The notes under the pieces were generated by a model that ran no database searches, was not told the origin of the DNA, and saw nothing but the letters and a program-made list of their open reading frames with translations. This document shows, piece after piece, positions 27,325 to 36,708 of a stretch of 64,000 bases of DNA; position 1 is the stretch's first letter; every line of letters starts with the position of its first letter. The stretch spans positions 1-64,000 of the forward strand of contig NZ_FXYF01000002.1 of the NCBI RefSeq assembly GCF_900184945.1. Direction: 5' to 3'. This DNA comes from Antarctobacter aquimaris. GTDB taxonomy: Bacteria; Pseudomonadota; Alphaproteobacteria; Rhodobacterales; Rhodobacteraceae. The position numbers and the translations under genes were made by a program.

Positions 27325-28200
27325 TCAGCCCTGCGCGGCCTTGGCCACCTCGGCGGCGAAGTCCTCTTCCTTCTTCTCGATGCCTTCACCGACCTGGAGC
27401 CGGACAAAGCCGAGGATCTCGGCGCCGGCGTCCTTGGCGGCCTGCTCGACGGTGATGTCGGGGTTCAGGGCGAACTGCTGGCCCACCAGCGTCACCTCGG
27501 CGAGGAACTTCTTCATCCGGCCGACGATCATCTTCTCGATCACGGCATCGGGCTTGCCCGACTCGCGCGCGATGTCGATCTGGATCTGGCGTTCCTTCTC
27601 GACGATGGCCGGGTCCAGCTCGGACTCGTTCAGCGAGGCCGGGTTGGCGGCGGCGATGTGCATCGCGACCTGGCGGCCGAACTCTTCGGACCCGCCCTTG
27701 AGCGCGACCATCACGCCGATCTGGCCCATGCCGGGCGCCGCGGCGTTGTGGATGTAGGAGGCGACGATTTCGCCCTCCAGCTTGGCCATCCGGCGCAGGG
27801 TCATGTTCTCGCCGATCTTGGCGACCGCGTCGGTGATGCATTCGGACACCGGCTTGCCGCCCATGTCGGCGTTTTTCAGCGCCTCGATGTCAGACACGTT
27901 CAGGGCGACCTCGGCGATGCCCGCGACCATGTCCTGGAAGCCGGCGTTCTTGGCGACGAAGTCGGTTTCCGAGTTCACCTCGACAGCGACGCCCTTGCCG
28001 CCTTCGGTCTTGACGGCCACGAGGCCCTCGGCCGCGGTGCGGCCCGACTTCTTGGCCGCCTTGGCAAGGCCCTTGGTGCGCAGCCAGTCGACCGCGGCCT
28101 CCATGTCGCCGTCGGTCTCGACCAGCGCCTTCTTGGCGTCCATCATGCCTGCGCCGGTCATCTCGCGCAGTTCTTTCACCTGGGATGCAGTGATCGCCAT
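27325..28200 (-). CDS. tsf: Translation elongation factor Ts
   Basis: 291 aa. N-terminal UBA-like segment ([21 protein letters not shown]), the SETDFVAKN motif that contacts EF-Tu, and the two subdomains of the core follow. It is the guanine-nucleotide exchange factor for EF-Tu. It follows rpsB by ~125 bp on the same strand, the usual ribosomal operon, and is closed by a strong terminator. Confidence 0.97.
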   Translation of the reverse strand: MAITASQVKELREMTGAGMMDAKKALVETDGDMEAAVDWLRTKGLAKAAKKSGRTAAEGLVAVKTEGGKGVAVEVNSETDFVAKNAGFQDMVAGIAEVALNVSDIEALKNADMGGKPVSECITDAVAKIGENMTLRRMAKLEGEIVASYIHNAAAPGMGQIGVMVALKGGSEEFGRQVAMHIAAANPASLNESELDPAIVEKERQIQIDIARESGKPDAVIEKMIVGRMKKFLAEVTLVGQQFALNPDITVEQAAKDAGAEILGFVRLQVGEGIEKKEEDFAAEVAKAAQG

Positions 28201-28326
28201 CTCTTGGCTCTCCTCATAATCTTTGGCAGGAAGTCGGGTGGCCCCTGCCGGAGACGGGCCGTCAGGCCCGGCCACCCGTCCATGTCACGGCGTCGTGTCG
28301 TCTGGACGACAGTCCGCCTCAGGCGT

Positions 28327-29097
28327 TCAGGCCTTGCCGCTGGCGTCGGCCAGCAGTTCCTCGGCCGGCGCGTCCTCGAGCGCGCCCAGGTCGACGCCTG
28401 CGGCTTCCATCTGGCCGGTCATGCCGTCCAGGGCCGCGCGCGAGACGAGGTCGCAGTACAGCGCAATGGCGCGGGCGGCGTCATCGTTGCCGGGGATGAT
28501 GTAATCGATGCCGGCGGGCGAACAGTTGGTGTCGACGATGGCGACGACCGGGATGCCCAGCTTGTTGGCTTCGAGAACAGCCAGCGCCTCTTTCTTGACG
28601 TCGATCACGAACAGCATGTCCGGCACGCCGCCCATTTCGCGGATGCCGCCCAGCGACGCCTGCAGCTTGGCCTGGTCGCGTTCCATGTTCAGACGCTCTT
28701 TCTTGGTGAGGCCCTCGGCGCCACCTTCCATCAGCTCGTCGATCTGGCGCAGGCGGTTGATCGACTGCGACACGGTCTGCCAGTTGGTCAGCGTACCGCC
28801 CAGCCAGCGGTGGTTCATGTAGTACTGGGCGCACTTCTCGGCGGCTTCGGCGATCGGCTGCGCGGCCTGGCGCTTGGTGCCGACGAACAGCAGGCGGCCG
28901 CCCTTGGCGACCTTGTCGCGGATCGCGACCAGCGCGGCGTCCAGCATCGGGACGGTCTGCGTCAGGTCCATGATGTGGATGCCGTTGCGCGCACCGTAGA
29001 TGAACTCGCCCATGCGGGGGTTCCAGCGCTGCGTCTGGTGGCCGAAGTGAACGCCAGCTTCCAGCAGCTGACGCATGGTGAACTCAGGAAGAGCCAT
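28327..29097 (-). CDS. rpsB: 30S ribosomal protein S2
   Basis: 256 aa. Starts [20 protein letters not shown] and contains [32 protein letters not shown] and [20 protein letters not shown], all standard S2 sequence. C-terminal acidic extension ([14 protein letters not shown]) as in other alphaproteobacteria. First gene of rpsB-tsf. Confidence 0.98.
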   Translation of the reverse strand: MALPEFTMRQLLEAGVHFGHQTQRWNPRMGEFIYGARNGIHIMDLTQTVPMLDAALVAIRDKVAKGGRLLFVGTKRQAAQPIAEAAEKCAQYYMNHRWLGGTLTNWQTVSQSINRLRQIDELMEGGAEGLTKKERLNMERDQAKLQASLGGIREMGGVPDMLFVIDVKKEALAVLEANKLGIPVVAIVDTNCSPAGIDYIIPGNDDAARAIALYCDLVSRAALDGMTGQMEAAGVDLGALEDAPAEELLADASGKA

Positions 29098-29414
29098 GCC
29101 TTTTATCCTTTCCGGTTTCATGCCTCGGCGGGGGATCATCGCGGACCAGGTCCGTGACAACCGGTGGACGCCCGGGGATGTCTCCCCCGATACGCCCGCC
29201 CCCGCCTGCGGGGTTCGTGGGGGCGCCTTACAGGGGTTTGACGGCGGGCGCAAGCCCATCATGCCACGGCCGAGGCCGCCGTGCCGTTCGCCGTCAAGGG
29301 GCCGAACCGGGTTGATCGATGCCCCCGCGTGACTTAGCATCCGTCGCTATTGTTGCAACCGACTTTGAGGGCGGCGCAGGCATCCGAACGGTACCGGCGC
29401 CGGAGGGGTGTTCC
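29098..29414. other. Intergenic region upstream of rpsB
   Basis: About 320 bp between the divergent rpsB and a secreted-protein gene. It must hold the rpsB leader and promoter. A GC-rich inverted repeat (CCCGC / GCGGG) lies near 29201-29215. I see no clear S2-type autoregulatory structure by eye and no gene. Confidence 0.4.
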
Positions 29415-30218
29415 ATGATCAGGACTGTATTGGCAATCGGATTGGCCACGTTTCTGGCCATGCCCGTGCGGGCAGAATTCATCGCCCCCGCAGGCGGAAA
29501 CGGCGGCTGGCTTCGTGAAATCGCGCTGGGCCGGTTTGAAATCGCCCGCGGCGCGACGCGCAACGAACGCGATGTCATCGCGTACCAGACACGGCGGCTC
29601 AAGCTCCTCGTCGCGCTCTACCACGATGTCTACGACGGCATGTGCCCGATCACCGGCCCGGCACGCGGGTTTTCCCAGCAGATCGACCTGGTGACCCGCA
29701 AGGCGCTGACCGGTCAGGAAACCGATCGTGTCGCGGGCGAGCCGCTGACGATCCAGGTCCGGCAGGAGTACGTCGACGTCTTCTCCGACGGCTGGGCACT
29801 GGCCGCCAGTCCCGCCGAACTGGTGCTGACGATGGGTCCGAACGTCACCGCGCTGTTCGAGGAGTTGGCGGTCGCAAGCCGTGACGTCATTCGCGCCAAC
29901 GGCTGCGGCTCGGCCGGGCTGGAGCTGTTCGAACGGAACCTCGCCGAGATCGTGCGCGGCCGGCCTTCGCTGCAGCGGCGCGGTCTCGAGCGGACGGAAA
30001 TGGAAAGACGCTGCCTCGACACCGGCATGGCGGGCCTCGAAGCGCGTCTTGGAACGCCGCTCGACGCCGCCTGCGGCTGCATGGCGCGGCAAATGTGGGA
30101 GCATCTGCCGGAGGACTGGGTCGCCAGGGTCGAGGACCGTTTCGTCAGGGAGGAAGTGCTGTTGAGCGCGGCGCTGACCCCGGAAAGCTGGGAAGGAGTG
30201 CGGTCATGCCTGCGTTGA
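29415..30218 (+). CDS. Secreted protein of unknown function (first of a pair)
   Basis: 267 aa. Signal peptide (RTVLAIGLATFLAMPVRAE) and a mature part with several cysteines (GMCPITGPARG, ANGCGSAGL, ERRCLDTG, DAACGCMARQMW, VRSCL), suggesting disulfides in the periplasm. I recognise no domain. It overlaps the next gene by 13 bp, so the two form a transcription unit. Start ATG follows GGAGGGGTG. Confidence 0.7.
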   Translation: MIRTVLAIGLATFLAMPVRAEFIAPAGGNGGWLREIALGRFEIARGATRNERDVIAYQTRRLKLLVALYHDVYDGMCPITGPARGFSQQIDLVTRKALTGQETDRVAGEPLTIQVRQEYVDVFSDGWALAASPAELVLTMGPNVTALFEELAVASRDVIRANGCGSAGLELFERNLAEIVRGRPSLQRRGLERTEMERRCLDTGMAGLEARLGTPLDAACGCMARQMWEHLPEDWVARVEDRFVREEVLLSAALTPESWEGVRSCLR

Positions 30219-31309
30219 GAACCGTGATGGGCGCCGCCCTGTTTTGGGGCGCGCTGGCCCCCGTGTCCCTTGCCGAGGAAGGCCGCGTCCCGCCGTTGCT
30301 GCTGGCCGAGCTGGTGCTGCCGGATGCCATGTCAGGGCCGCAGCCGAGGGGCGAGATCGCCCGCAATCTGCGGCTGGGCCTCGACGCCTGGGAAAAGCTG
30401 AAGGACTACGATCGCCCCAGCCAGCCCGACCGCCTCGTGGTGCGGGACTTTGCACCGGTGCCCCTGGCCGACGGCAGCGTCGTCTTCCCGGGGTTGGGCG
30501 TGCGCTTGCGCGACACCACCTTTGCAGGTCAGCAGGTGATGGAAATCCTCGACGTGCAGGAATACGGCGCGTTCTGGAAAGCTCGGGAGAACCCCGCGAT
30601 CCAGGTGGGCGGCTTGCTGGGAGGGCAGATCGCGTCGCTCGAGCAGACCTTGAGGGTCGAGTTGTCACGCTCGGGCGACAAGAAGACCCGCCAGGGTTTC
30701 GGCATCACCATCACGACCGCCACGCCCTACAAGCACAAGGGCGCCGACCGCGTGCAGACCCTGCCCGGCCGCCTGCTGGTCGAGCCGATGGTCCAGCCGC
30801 GGGGCCGCTGGCTCGTGGCCGAGCCGGAAGCCCCGCCCGGCCAGCCTTCCCCGGCCGAGGCACACGCGGCCCTCGCGGCGGAATTCCGCGACAGGCTGGC
30901 TTCAGCCCCCTGTGCAATGGACGGGCGTGCCCTGATGACCTACGAGCGCCGAATGGACCTCATCGAGACGGCCAGCGACAGCCCCCTGCCCTTCGTCAAC
31001 TTCCGGCAGGAACAGAAGGCCGCCTGTGCGATCGCGACCCATGGCGCCTATGACATGGCGCACATGCGACGGCTGGCGGTGCTGCGCAACGCGACCTGCG
31101 CGGACCTCGAAGCCGGTCTTTCCGAGCAGATCGAGACGCTCGCCGCCGACCTGCGGCGCGAAGTCGGGCCGCCGCGCTACATCGACTACGCCAGCATCGG
31201 CATCTTCGACCTGACCACGCCCTCCCGGGTGCCCGATCCCGTGGCGCAGGCGGACCGGCGGGCCTGCGTGGTGCGCTACCTCGAAGACAGCCTCTTCTCG
31301 CCGGATTGA
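30206..31309 (+). CDS. Secreted protein of unknown function (second of a pair)
   Basis: 367 aa with signal peptide (VMGAALFWGALAPVSLAEE). The mature part has the segments VFPGLGVRLRDTTFAGQQV, SRSGDKKTRQGFGITITT and a C-terminal Cys-containing helix region (NATCADLEAGLSEQIET, RRACVVRYLED). No family recognised. The ATG lies inside the end of the previous gene with GGAAGGAG just before, supporting coupled translation. Convergent with the HupE-like gene (~20 bp). Confidence 0.7.
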   Translation: MPALRTVMGAALFWGALAPVSLAEEGRVPPLLLAELVLPDAMSGPQPRGEIARNLRLGLDAWEKLKDYDRPSQPDRLVVRDFAPVPLADGSVVFPGLGVRLRDTTFAGQQVMEILDVQEYGAFWKARENPAIQVGGLLGGQIASLEQTLRVELSRSGDKKTRQGFGITITTATPYKHKGADRVQTLPGRLLVEPMVQPRGRWLVAEPEAPPGQPSPAEAHAALAAEFRDRLASAPCAMDGRALMTYERRMDLIETASDSPLPFVNFRQEQKAACAIATHGAYDMAHMRRLAVLRNATCADLEAGLSEQIETLAADLRREVGPPRYIDYASIGIFDLTTPSRVPDPVAQADRRACVVRYLEDSLFSPD

Positions 31310-31330
31310 CGCCCTGCTACCGCGCTGCGG

Positions 31331-32632
31331 TTATAGGAACACGCGTTCCACGAACCACCAGGCGCCCACGCAGGCGATGGCCAGCGAGGCGGGCACAGCC
31401 ACGAAGTGGCGGTAGGCGCCCACCTTGTCGACAAAGGTCGAGGCCAGCAGGCACAGCCCGCAGAGCGCCGCCAGCGGCCAGAGAAAGACCGGCGCCCCTG
31501 CCCCCATGATGGCGGTGAACCCCGGCCCGTTCAGCGCAAAGCTGAGGCCCACGAAGGCCAGCGCCAGCACGCCGTAGACAACCTGCGCAACCCGCAGGTC
31601 GGTGCGCCCCGAGTTGGCCCGCTGCGCCAGCAGCACCAGCAGGAAGGCCAGCGCGATCACCGACAATTGGCCGATCTCGACCCCGACGTTGAAACCGATC
31701 AGCGCCGGCACGAACTGGTCGGCCGGCAGGCCGAATTCGCCCAGCACCGAGGCAAACCCCAGCCCGTGCAGCAGCCCGAAGGCAAAGATCACGGCGGGCC
31801 GCCAGCGGTGCAGCCTGTCGGAAACGATGTTCTCGACCGCGACGTAGACGATCGAGGCGGCGATGATCGGCTCGACGATGCTGCCGGGGATGTTGACGTA
31901 TCCCAGCGCGCCCAGCGCCAGCGTCACCGTATGCGCCAGCGTGAAGGCCGAGATCTGCCACAGCAGCGGACCTAGCCGCGTCGTCAGGAAGAACAGGCCC
32001 AGCACGAACAGGATATGGTCCAGCCCCATCGGCACGATGTGCTGAAAGCCGACCGGCACGTAGTAGGCAAAGGCGCCCAGCCCGGTCATCGCGTTGCCCC
32101 CGGCAATGGCGATCGGGTCCGAGGTGCCGCCGGTGAGATATCCGGTAAAGCCATCCTCGACGTCCATCTGCCGCAGGATCAGGGTGCCGTACTCGGAGGG
32201 CCAGCTGACGGTCAGCGCCTCGGTGCCCGGAGGCAGCGCGCCGCTCAGGAACAGCCGGGACTCGCGCGGCAGGGTGACGTCGGCGATGTCGTCGACCTGC
32301 ACCTCGGTCACGGTCAGCGGCACCGCCTGCCCGTCCGCCGCGATGCCGACCCGGGCCAGCACCTGCGGCAGATCGCGGGCGATCTCGGCCTTCAGCGCCT
32401 CTGGGTCGAGCGCGCGCAACGCGTCCACGCGGTCGGCCTTGTCGGATTCGTTGGTGTCGTCCAGCCCTTCAAGGTCGACCCCGGCGATCACCGGCTCCAT
32501 GCTCAGCCGCAGCACCAGCGAAACGGTGCCATCCGGCGCGGTCAGGTCCCCGATCGCGGGGCGCACCTCGTGCGCCTGTGCGGCGGAGAGCGACAGCAGG
32601 ACGGTCAGGATCGCGGCAAGAAAACGGTACAT
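31331..32632 (-). CDS. HupE/UreJ-family membrane protein
   Basis: 433 aa. Signal peptide, a ~170-residue extracytoplasmic domain (HEVRPAIGDLTAPDGTVSL) and then six or seven transmembrane helices. The first helices contain HIVPMGLDHILFVLGLFF and LAHTVTLALGALG, the His/Asp pattern of HupE/UreJ-2 proteins that can carry Ni2+ or Co2+. No hydrogenase or urease genes are near, so cargo is unknown. Stop is ~20 bp from the converging secreted-protein gene. Confidence 0.85.
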   Translation of the reverse strand: MYRFLAAILTVLLSLSAAQAHEVRPAIGDLTAPDGTVSLVLRLSMEPVIAGVDLEGLDDTNESDKADRVDALRALDPEALKAEIARDLPQVLARVGIAADGQAVPLTVTEVQVDDIADVTLPRESRLFLSGALPPGTEALTVSWPSEYGTLILRQMDVEDGFTGYLTGGTSDPIAIAGGNAMTGLGAFAYYVPVGFQHIVPMGLDHILFVLGLFFLTTRLGPLLWQISAFTLAHTVTLALGALGYVNIPGSIVEPIIAASIVYVAVENIVSDRLHRWRPAVIFAFGLLHGLGFASVLGEFGLPADQFVPALIGFNVGVEIGQLSVIALAFLLVLLAQRANSGRTDLRVAQVVYGVLALAFVGLSFALNGPGFTAIMGAGAPVFLWPLAALCGLCLLASTFVDKVGAYRHFVAVPASLAIACVGAWWFVERVFL

Positions 32633-32743
32633 CGGGAAACCTCGTCTGGACGAATGCCTGGACGGAAAGATGACGCGCGGGCGCAGGAGTTCAAGCAGGT
32701 TTTCGACCGGCGCGATGACCGAAGGCCTCGAAGCGCGATGTGA

Positions 32744-33095
32744 CCCGGGGCTCCGCCCGTTCGCGGCTTGAAAGCTCCACCGGAGCTTTCATCCGGCGTT
32801 GCCTGAACCGCGACCCCTGGGCTCCGCCCGTGATTTCCCCGAACCCTCCACCGGAGGGTTCACCGCGCTCCGCGCGGTGCGGTACCCCGGGGCTCCGGTC
32901 GTTCGCGGCTTGAAAGCTCCACCGGAGCTTTCATCCGGCGTTGCCTGAACCGCGACCCCTGGGCTCCGCCCGTGATTTCCCCGAACCCTCCACCGGAGGG
33001 TTCACCGCGCTCCGCGCGGTGCGGCACCCCGGGGCTCCGCTCGTTCGCCGCTTGAAAGCTCCACCGGAGCTTTCATCCGGCGTTGCCGGAACCGC
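32744..33095. repeat. 142-bp tandem repeat array with internal hairpins (~2.5 copies)
   Basis: The same block recurs at exact 142-bp spacing (for example the element starting at 32770, 32912 and 33054; and CCGGGGCTCC near 32745, 32887 and 33029). Each copy holds two hairpins with the common core TCCACCGGA: GAAAGCTCC / GGAGCTTTC and GAACCCTCC / GGAGGGTTC, each with a 3-nt loop. The third copy is partial. Copies differ by single bases. It fills the gap between phoB and the HupE-like gene and contains no credible gene. Confidence 0.85.
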
Positions 33096-33098
33096 CGC

Positions 33099-33788
33099 TC
33101 ACCCCAGCGCATACCCCGCGCCGCGGACGGTGCGCAGCGGATCGTCGCCGCCGAACTGGCACAGCGCCTTGCGCAGACGGCCGATATGCACGTCCACCGT
33201 GCGCGTGTCGACATAGATGTCGCGCCCCCAGACCCGGTCCAGCAGCATCTCGCGCGACCAGACCCGGCCCGGCTTTTCCATCAGGGTGGTCAGCAGGCGG
33301 AACTCGGTCGGGCCCAGCTTCAACTCCTTGCCGGCACGCGTCACGCGGTGCGTCTCGCTGTCCAGCAGGATGTCCTGATACTCCAGCGCCAGCCCGGCCG
33401 CCGCGGGCCGCGTGCGGCGCAGCTGCGCGCGCACCCGCGCCATCAGCTCGATCACCGAGTAGGGTTTCACGACATAGTCGTCGGCCCCGGTTTCCAGCCC
33501 GCGCACCCGGTCCACCTCTTCGGAGCGGGCCGACAGCATGATGATCGGCGTGTGCCGCGTCTCGGGGCGGGGCTTGATTTGGCGGCAGACCTCGATCCCC
33601 CAGACATTCGGCAGCATCCAGTCCAGCACGATGATGTCCGGGCTTTCCTCGGCCACAAGCATCAGTGCCTCCTCGCCGTTCTCGGCGCGGGTGACGCGAA
33701 AGCCCTCGGCCTCGAGGTTGTAGGTCAGGATTTCGCGCTGCGCGGGCTCGTCCTCGACCACCAGGACCGTGGGGCGATCCGCGGACAT
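33099..33788 (-). CDS. phoB: Phosphate regulon response regulator PhoB
   Basis: 229 aa. Receiver domain (VVEDEPAQREIL; phospho-acceptor Asp in VLDWMLPN ~56; Lys in VVKPYSV) and OmpR-type winged helix with RTVDVHIGRLRKAL and RTVRGAGYAL. Activates genes with Pho boxes when phosphate is scarce. Last gene of the pst-pho operon, 4 bp after phoU. The downstream region contains the 142-bp repeats, not an obvious terminator. Confidence 0.95.
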   Translation of the reverse strand: MSADRPTVLVVEDEPAQREILTYNLEAEGFRVTRAENGEEALMLVAEESPDIIVLDWMLPNVWGIEVCRQIKPRPETRHTPIIMLSARSEEVDRVRGLETGADDYVVKPYSVIELMARVRAQLRRTRPAAAGLALEYQDILLDSETHRVTRAGKELKLGPTEFRLLTTLMEKPGRVWSREMLLDRVWGRDIYVDTRTVDVHIGRLRKALCQFGGDDPLRTVRGAGYALG

Positions 33789-33791
33789 GGC

Positions 33792-34535
33792 TCAGGCCCC
33801 GCCCGCGTCGGGCATGTCCGGCGCCAGCGTGGCGTCGGTCGAGGTGCGGTCCGCCTTGACGCGCATCTCGGACGGCTTGCGACCGGAGGTGAGAAAGACC
33901 ACCTGCTCGGCGATCGAGGTGACATGGTCGCCCATGCGTTCGATGTTCTTGGCGATGAAATGCAGGTGCATGCAGGCGGTGATGTTGCGCGGGTCCTCCA
34001 GCATGAAGGTCAGGAACTCGCGGAACAGCGTGTTGTACATCTGGTCGATGTCGCGGTCGCGGTCGATCACGTCCAGCGCCAGCGCCTCGTCGCGCTGGAT
34101 GTAGGCATCGAGCGCGTCCTTGAGCATCAGTTCGACCTCGCGCGCCATGCGGCGGATCGACCGCGAGGTGTCGCCGATGGGCTGCATCTGCACCAGCACC
34201 GTGGTGCGCTTGGCGATGTTCTTGGACAGGTCGCCCATGCGTTCGAGGTTGGCCGACATGCGCATCACCGACAGCACGATGCGCAGGTCCGAGGCGGTGG
34301 GCGCGCGCAGCGCGATGACCCTTGCCACCTCCTGGTTGAGGCTTTCCTCCAATGCGTCGATGGTGGCGTCGCCGCTGCGCACGCTCTGGGCCAGTTCCTC
34401 GTCGCGGCTCTCCAGCGACTTGGTGGACAGCTGGATCGAATCTTCGACCAACCCGCCCATCTTCATGATCTTGGCCTGGATGCCTTCGAGATCGCGGTCA
34501 AAGGCGCTGGCGATATGGTGCTTGAGGTCTGACAT
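33792..34535 (-). CDS. phoU: Phosphate transport/signalling regulator PhoU
   Basis: 247 aa, two PhoU repeats of helical bundles (VEDSIQLSTKSLESRDEELA, RMGDLSKNIAKRT, IERMGDHVTSIAEQVVFL, the E-x3-D pattern metal sites). It inhibits PhoR-PstSCAB signalling when phosphate is high. Overlaps pstB by one base (34535). Confidence 0.95.
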   Translation of the reverse strand: MSDLKHHIASAFDRDLEGIQAKIMKMGGLVEDSIQLSTKSLESRDEELAQSVRSGDATIDALEESLNQEVARVIALRAPTASDLRIVLSVMRMSANLERMGDLSKNIAKRTTVLVQMQPIGDTSRSIRRMAREVELMLKDALDAYIQRDEALALDVIDRDRDIDQMYNTLFREFLTFMLEDPRNITACMHLHFIAKNIERMGDHVTSIAEQVVFLTSGRKPSEMRVKADRTSTDATLAPDMPDAGGA

Positions 34536-35332
34536 CAGCCGATCCGTCCTGTTATGTAGCTTTCCGTCCGGCTGTCGACCGGGTTGGTAAAGATGTTTTC
34601 GGTATCGCCGTACTCTACCAGGTGGCCGAGGTGGAAAAAGGCGGTCTTCTGGCTGACCCGCGCGGCCTGCTGCATCGAGTGGGTGACGATCACCACCGAA
34701 TAGTCACGCCGCAGCTCGTCAATCAGTTCCTCGACCTGGCTGGTGGCGATGGGATCCAGCGCCGAACAGGGCTCGTCCATCAACAGCACCTCGGGTTCGG
34801 TGGCGATGGCGCGGGCAATGCACAAGCGCTGCTGCTGGCCGCCCGACAGCCCGGTGCCGGGGGCGTTCAGTCGGTCCTTGACCTCGTCCCAGATGGCGCC
34901 GCGACGCAGGGATTTCTCGACGATATCGTCCAGCTCGGCCTTGGTGCGGGCCAGGCCGTGGATGCGCGGCCCGTAGGCGATGTTGTCGTAGATCGACTTG
35001 GGGAAGGGGTTCGGCTTTTGAAAGACCATGCCGACCTTGGCGCGCAGCTGAACCGGGTCCACCCGCTTGTCGTAGATATCTTCGCCGTCGATGCGGATGT
35101 CGCCCTCGACGCGGCAGATGTCGATGGTGTCGTTCATCCGGTTGAGGCAGCGCAGAAACGTCGACTTGCCGCAGCCCGACGGCCCGATGAAGGCTGTGAC
35201 GGTGTTGTCCTCGATGTCCACGTCCACGTCCTTGATGGCGTGGTTCGCGCCGTAATAGACCTGCACCTTGCGGGCGCTGATCTTGGTTGCGTTCTGCGTC
35301 ACGTTTCTCTCCGAGTGCGGTGCGTCGTACAT
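34535..35332 (-). CDS. pstB: Phosphate ABC transporter ATP-binding protein
   Basis: 265 aa. Walker [10 protein letters not shown], PstB-specific [19 protein letters not shown], signature LSGGQQQR, Walker B VLLMDEP and switch His in VIVTHSM. Energises phosphate import through PstCA. ATG at 35330-35332 gives a slightly longer leader ([10 protein letters not shown]) than the core start. Confidence 0.96.
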   Translation of the reverse strand: MYDAPHSERNVTQNATKISARKVQVYYGANHAIKDVDVDIEDNTVTAFIGPSGCGKSTFLRCLNRMNDTIDICRVEGDIRIDGEDIYDKRVDPVQLRAKVGMVFQKPNPFPKSIYDNIAYGPRIHGLARTKAELDDIVEKSLRRGAIWDEVKDRLNAPGTGLSGGQQQRLCIARAIATEPEVLLMDEPCSALDPIATSQVEELIDELRRDYSVVIVTHSMQQAARVSQKTAFFHLGHLVEYGDTENIFTNPVDSRTESYITGRIG

Positions 35333-35355
35333 GTCGTTGATCCCGGCTCCAGGCT

Positions 35356-36708
35356 TTACCAGCGGCGCTCGAAGCGGCGGCGCAGCAGGATCGCGATGAT
35401 GTTCATGGTCAACAGAAAGACCAGCAGGATGATGATACCGCCCCAGGCGCGTTCATAATAGGCCGGGTCGGCGCGTTTTGCCCATTCGTAGATCTGCGCC
35501 GGCATGGCCGAGTTCGGCGAAAGGAAGCCGGCGGCGATCCCGTCGGGGTAGTTGGTGGCGATGTAGCCCACCATGCCGATCAGCAGCAGCGGCGCGGTTT
35601 CCCCCAGCGCCTGCGCCAGCCCGATGATGGTGCCGGTCAGGATGCCCGGCATCGCCAGCGGCAGGACATGGTGAAACACCGACTGCATTTTCGACGCGCC
35701 GATGCCCAGAGCGGCGTCGCGGATCGACGGCGGCACCGCCTTGAGCGAGGCGCGGGTCGAGATGATGATGGTGGGCATCGTCATCAGCGTCAGCACCAGC
35801 CCGCCGACCAGCGGCGCGGACTGCGGCAGGTGCGCGAACTGGATGAACACGGCCAGGCCCAGGATGCCAAAGACGATGGACGGCACGGCGGCGAGGTTCG
35901 AGATGTTCACCTCGATCAGGTCGGTCCAGCGGTTTTTCGGGGCGAATTCCTCGAGGTAGATGGAGGCCGCGACACCGAGGGGCAGCGACAGTGCCAGCAC
36001 CACGAACATCATGAACAGCGAGCCCAGCATCGCCACCCCCATGCCCGCCTGTTCCGCCCGGCTTTCCGAGGCATCGGCGCCCAGGATGAAGTCGAGGTTG
36101 AATTCCTTGGCGATCACGCCGGTATTGACCAGCGCATCGGTCAGGTCGAGGTGTTCGGCGTCGATGTTCTTGTCCCGCGCCACGTCCTCGCGCACCACGC
36201 GGCCCTTGAGATAGCCGTCCACCCGCGAGGCGGCGAGCAGGCGGAACTCCACCGTCTGGCCGATCAGCGCCGGGTCGGCGATCACCACGTCGCGCACCTG
36301 GGCGGCGGCCGAGGCGGAGATCAGCGCCTTCATGTCCTTGCTGCTGTCCAGCGGCGTCTGGATGCCCAGTGCCGTGACCTGCGCAAAAAGCGCATCCTGG
36401 ATCAGCGGCGTGTAGCCGAAGGTCGAGACTTTCTTGATCTCCTCGATGTCGCGGTTGCCCTTCTTGTCCAGCTTTGCCGGGTCGAGGAAGATCTCGGTCT
36501 TGATGAAGGTCTGCTGGAAGGCGCCGACGCCGTTGCTGAGGATCGCGCCCAGCAGCACCACGAGAAAGAACAGCCCGGTGGCGATGGCGGCGATGCCATA
36601 GGCGCGAAACCGCTTTTCTGCGGCGTTGCGGCGTTTCGTGCGCGCATCCTCGGCCGTCAGCGAGATGCGGCGGCGCGGTTCGGGCGTGTCGATTGTCGGA
36701 TCGGTCAT
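35356..36708 (-). CDS. pstA: Phosphate ABC transporter permease PstA (long form)
   Basis: 450 aa, longer than the ~290-aa enterobacterial protein. A first TM (about 35-55) precedes a ~170-residue extracytoplasmic insert (DUF3333-like: [23 protein letters not shown]), then five TMs with the EAA loop [23 protein letters not shown]. Start overlaps the pstC stop by one base. The extended N-terminal domain is usual for alphaproteobacterial PstA. Confidence 0.94.
   Translation of the reverse strand: MTDPTIDTPEPRRRISLTAEDARTKRRNAAEKRFRAYGIAAIATGLFFLVVLLGAILSNGVGAFQQTFIKTEIFLDPAKLDKKGNRDIEEIKKVSTFGYTPLIQDALFAQVTALGIQTPLDSSKDMKALISASAAAQVRDVVIADPALIGQTVEFRLLAASRVDGYLKGRVVREDVARDKNIDAEHLDLTDALVNTGVIAKEFNLDFILGADASESRAEQAGMGVAMLGSLFMMFVVLALSLPLGVAASIYLEEFAPKNRWTDLIEVNISNLAAVPSIVFGILGLAVFIQFAHLPQSAPLVGGLVLTLMTMPTIIISTRASLKAVPPSIRDAALGIGASKMQSVFHHVLPLAMPGILTGTIIGLAQALGETAPLLLIGMVGYIATNYPDGIAAGFLSPNSAMPAQIYEWAKRADPAYYERAWGGIIILLVFLLTMNIIAILLRRRFERRW

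Noticed and set aside
32744-33095. CRISPR array
   Set aside because: The repeat unit is 142 bp with no unique spacers, no cas genes are near, and the copies are directly adjacent.
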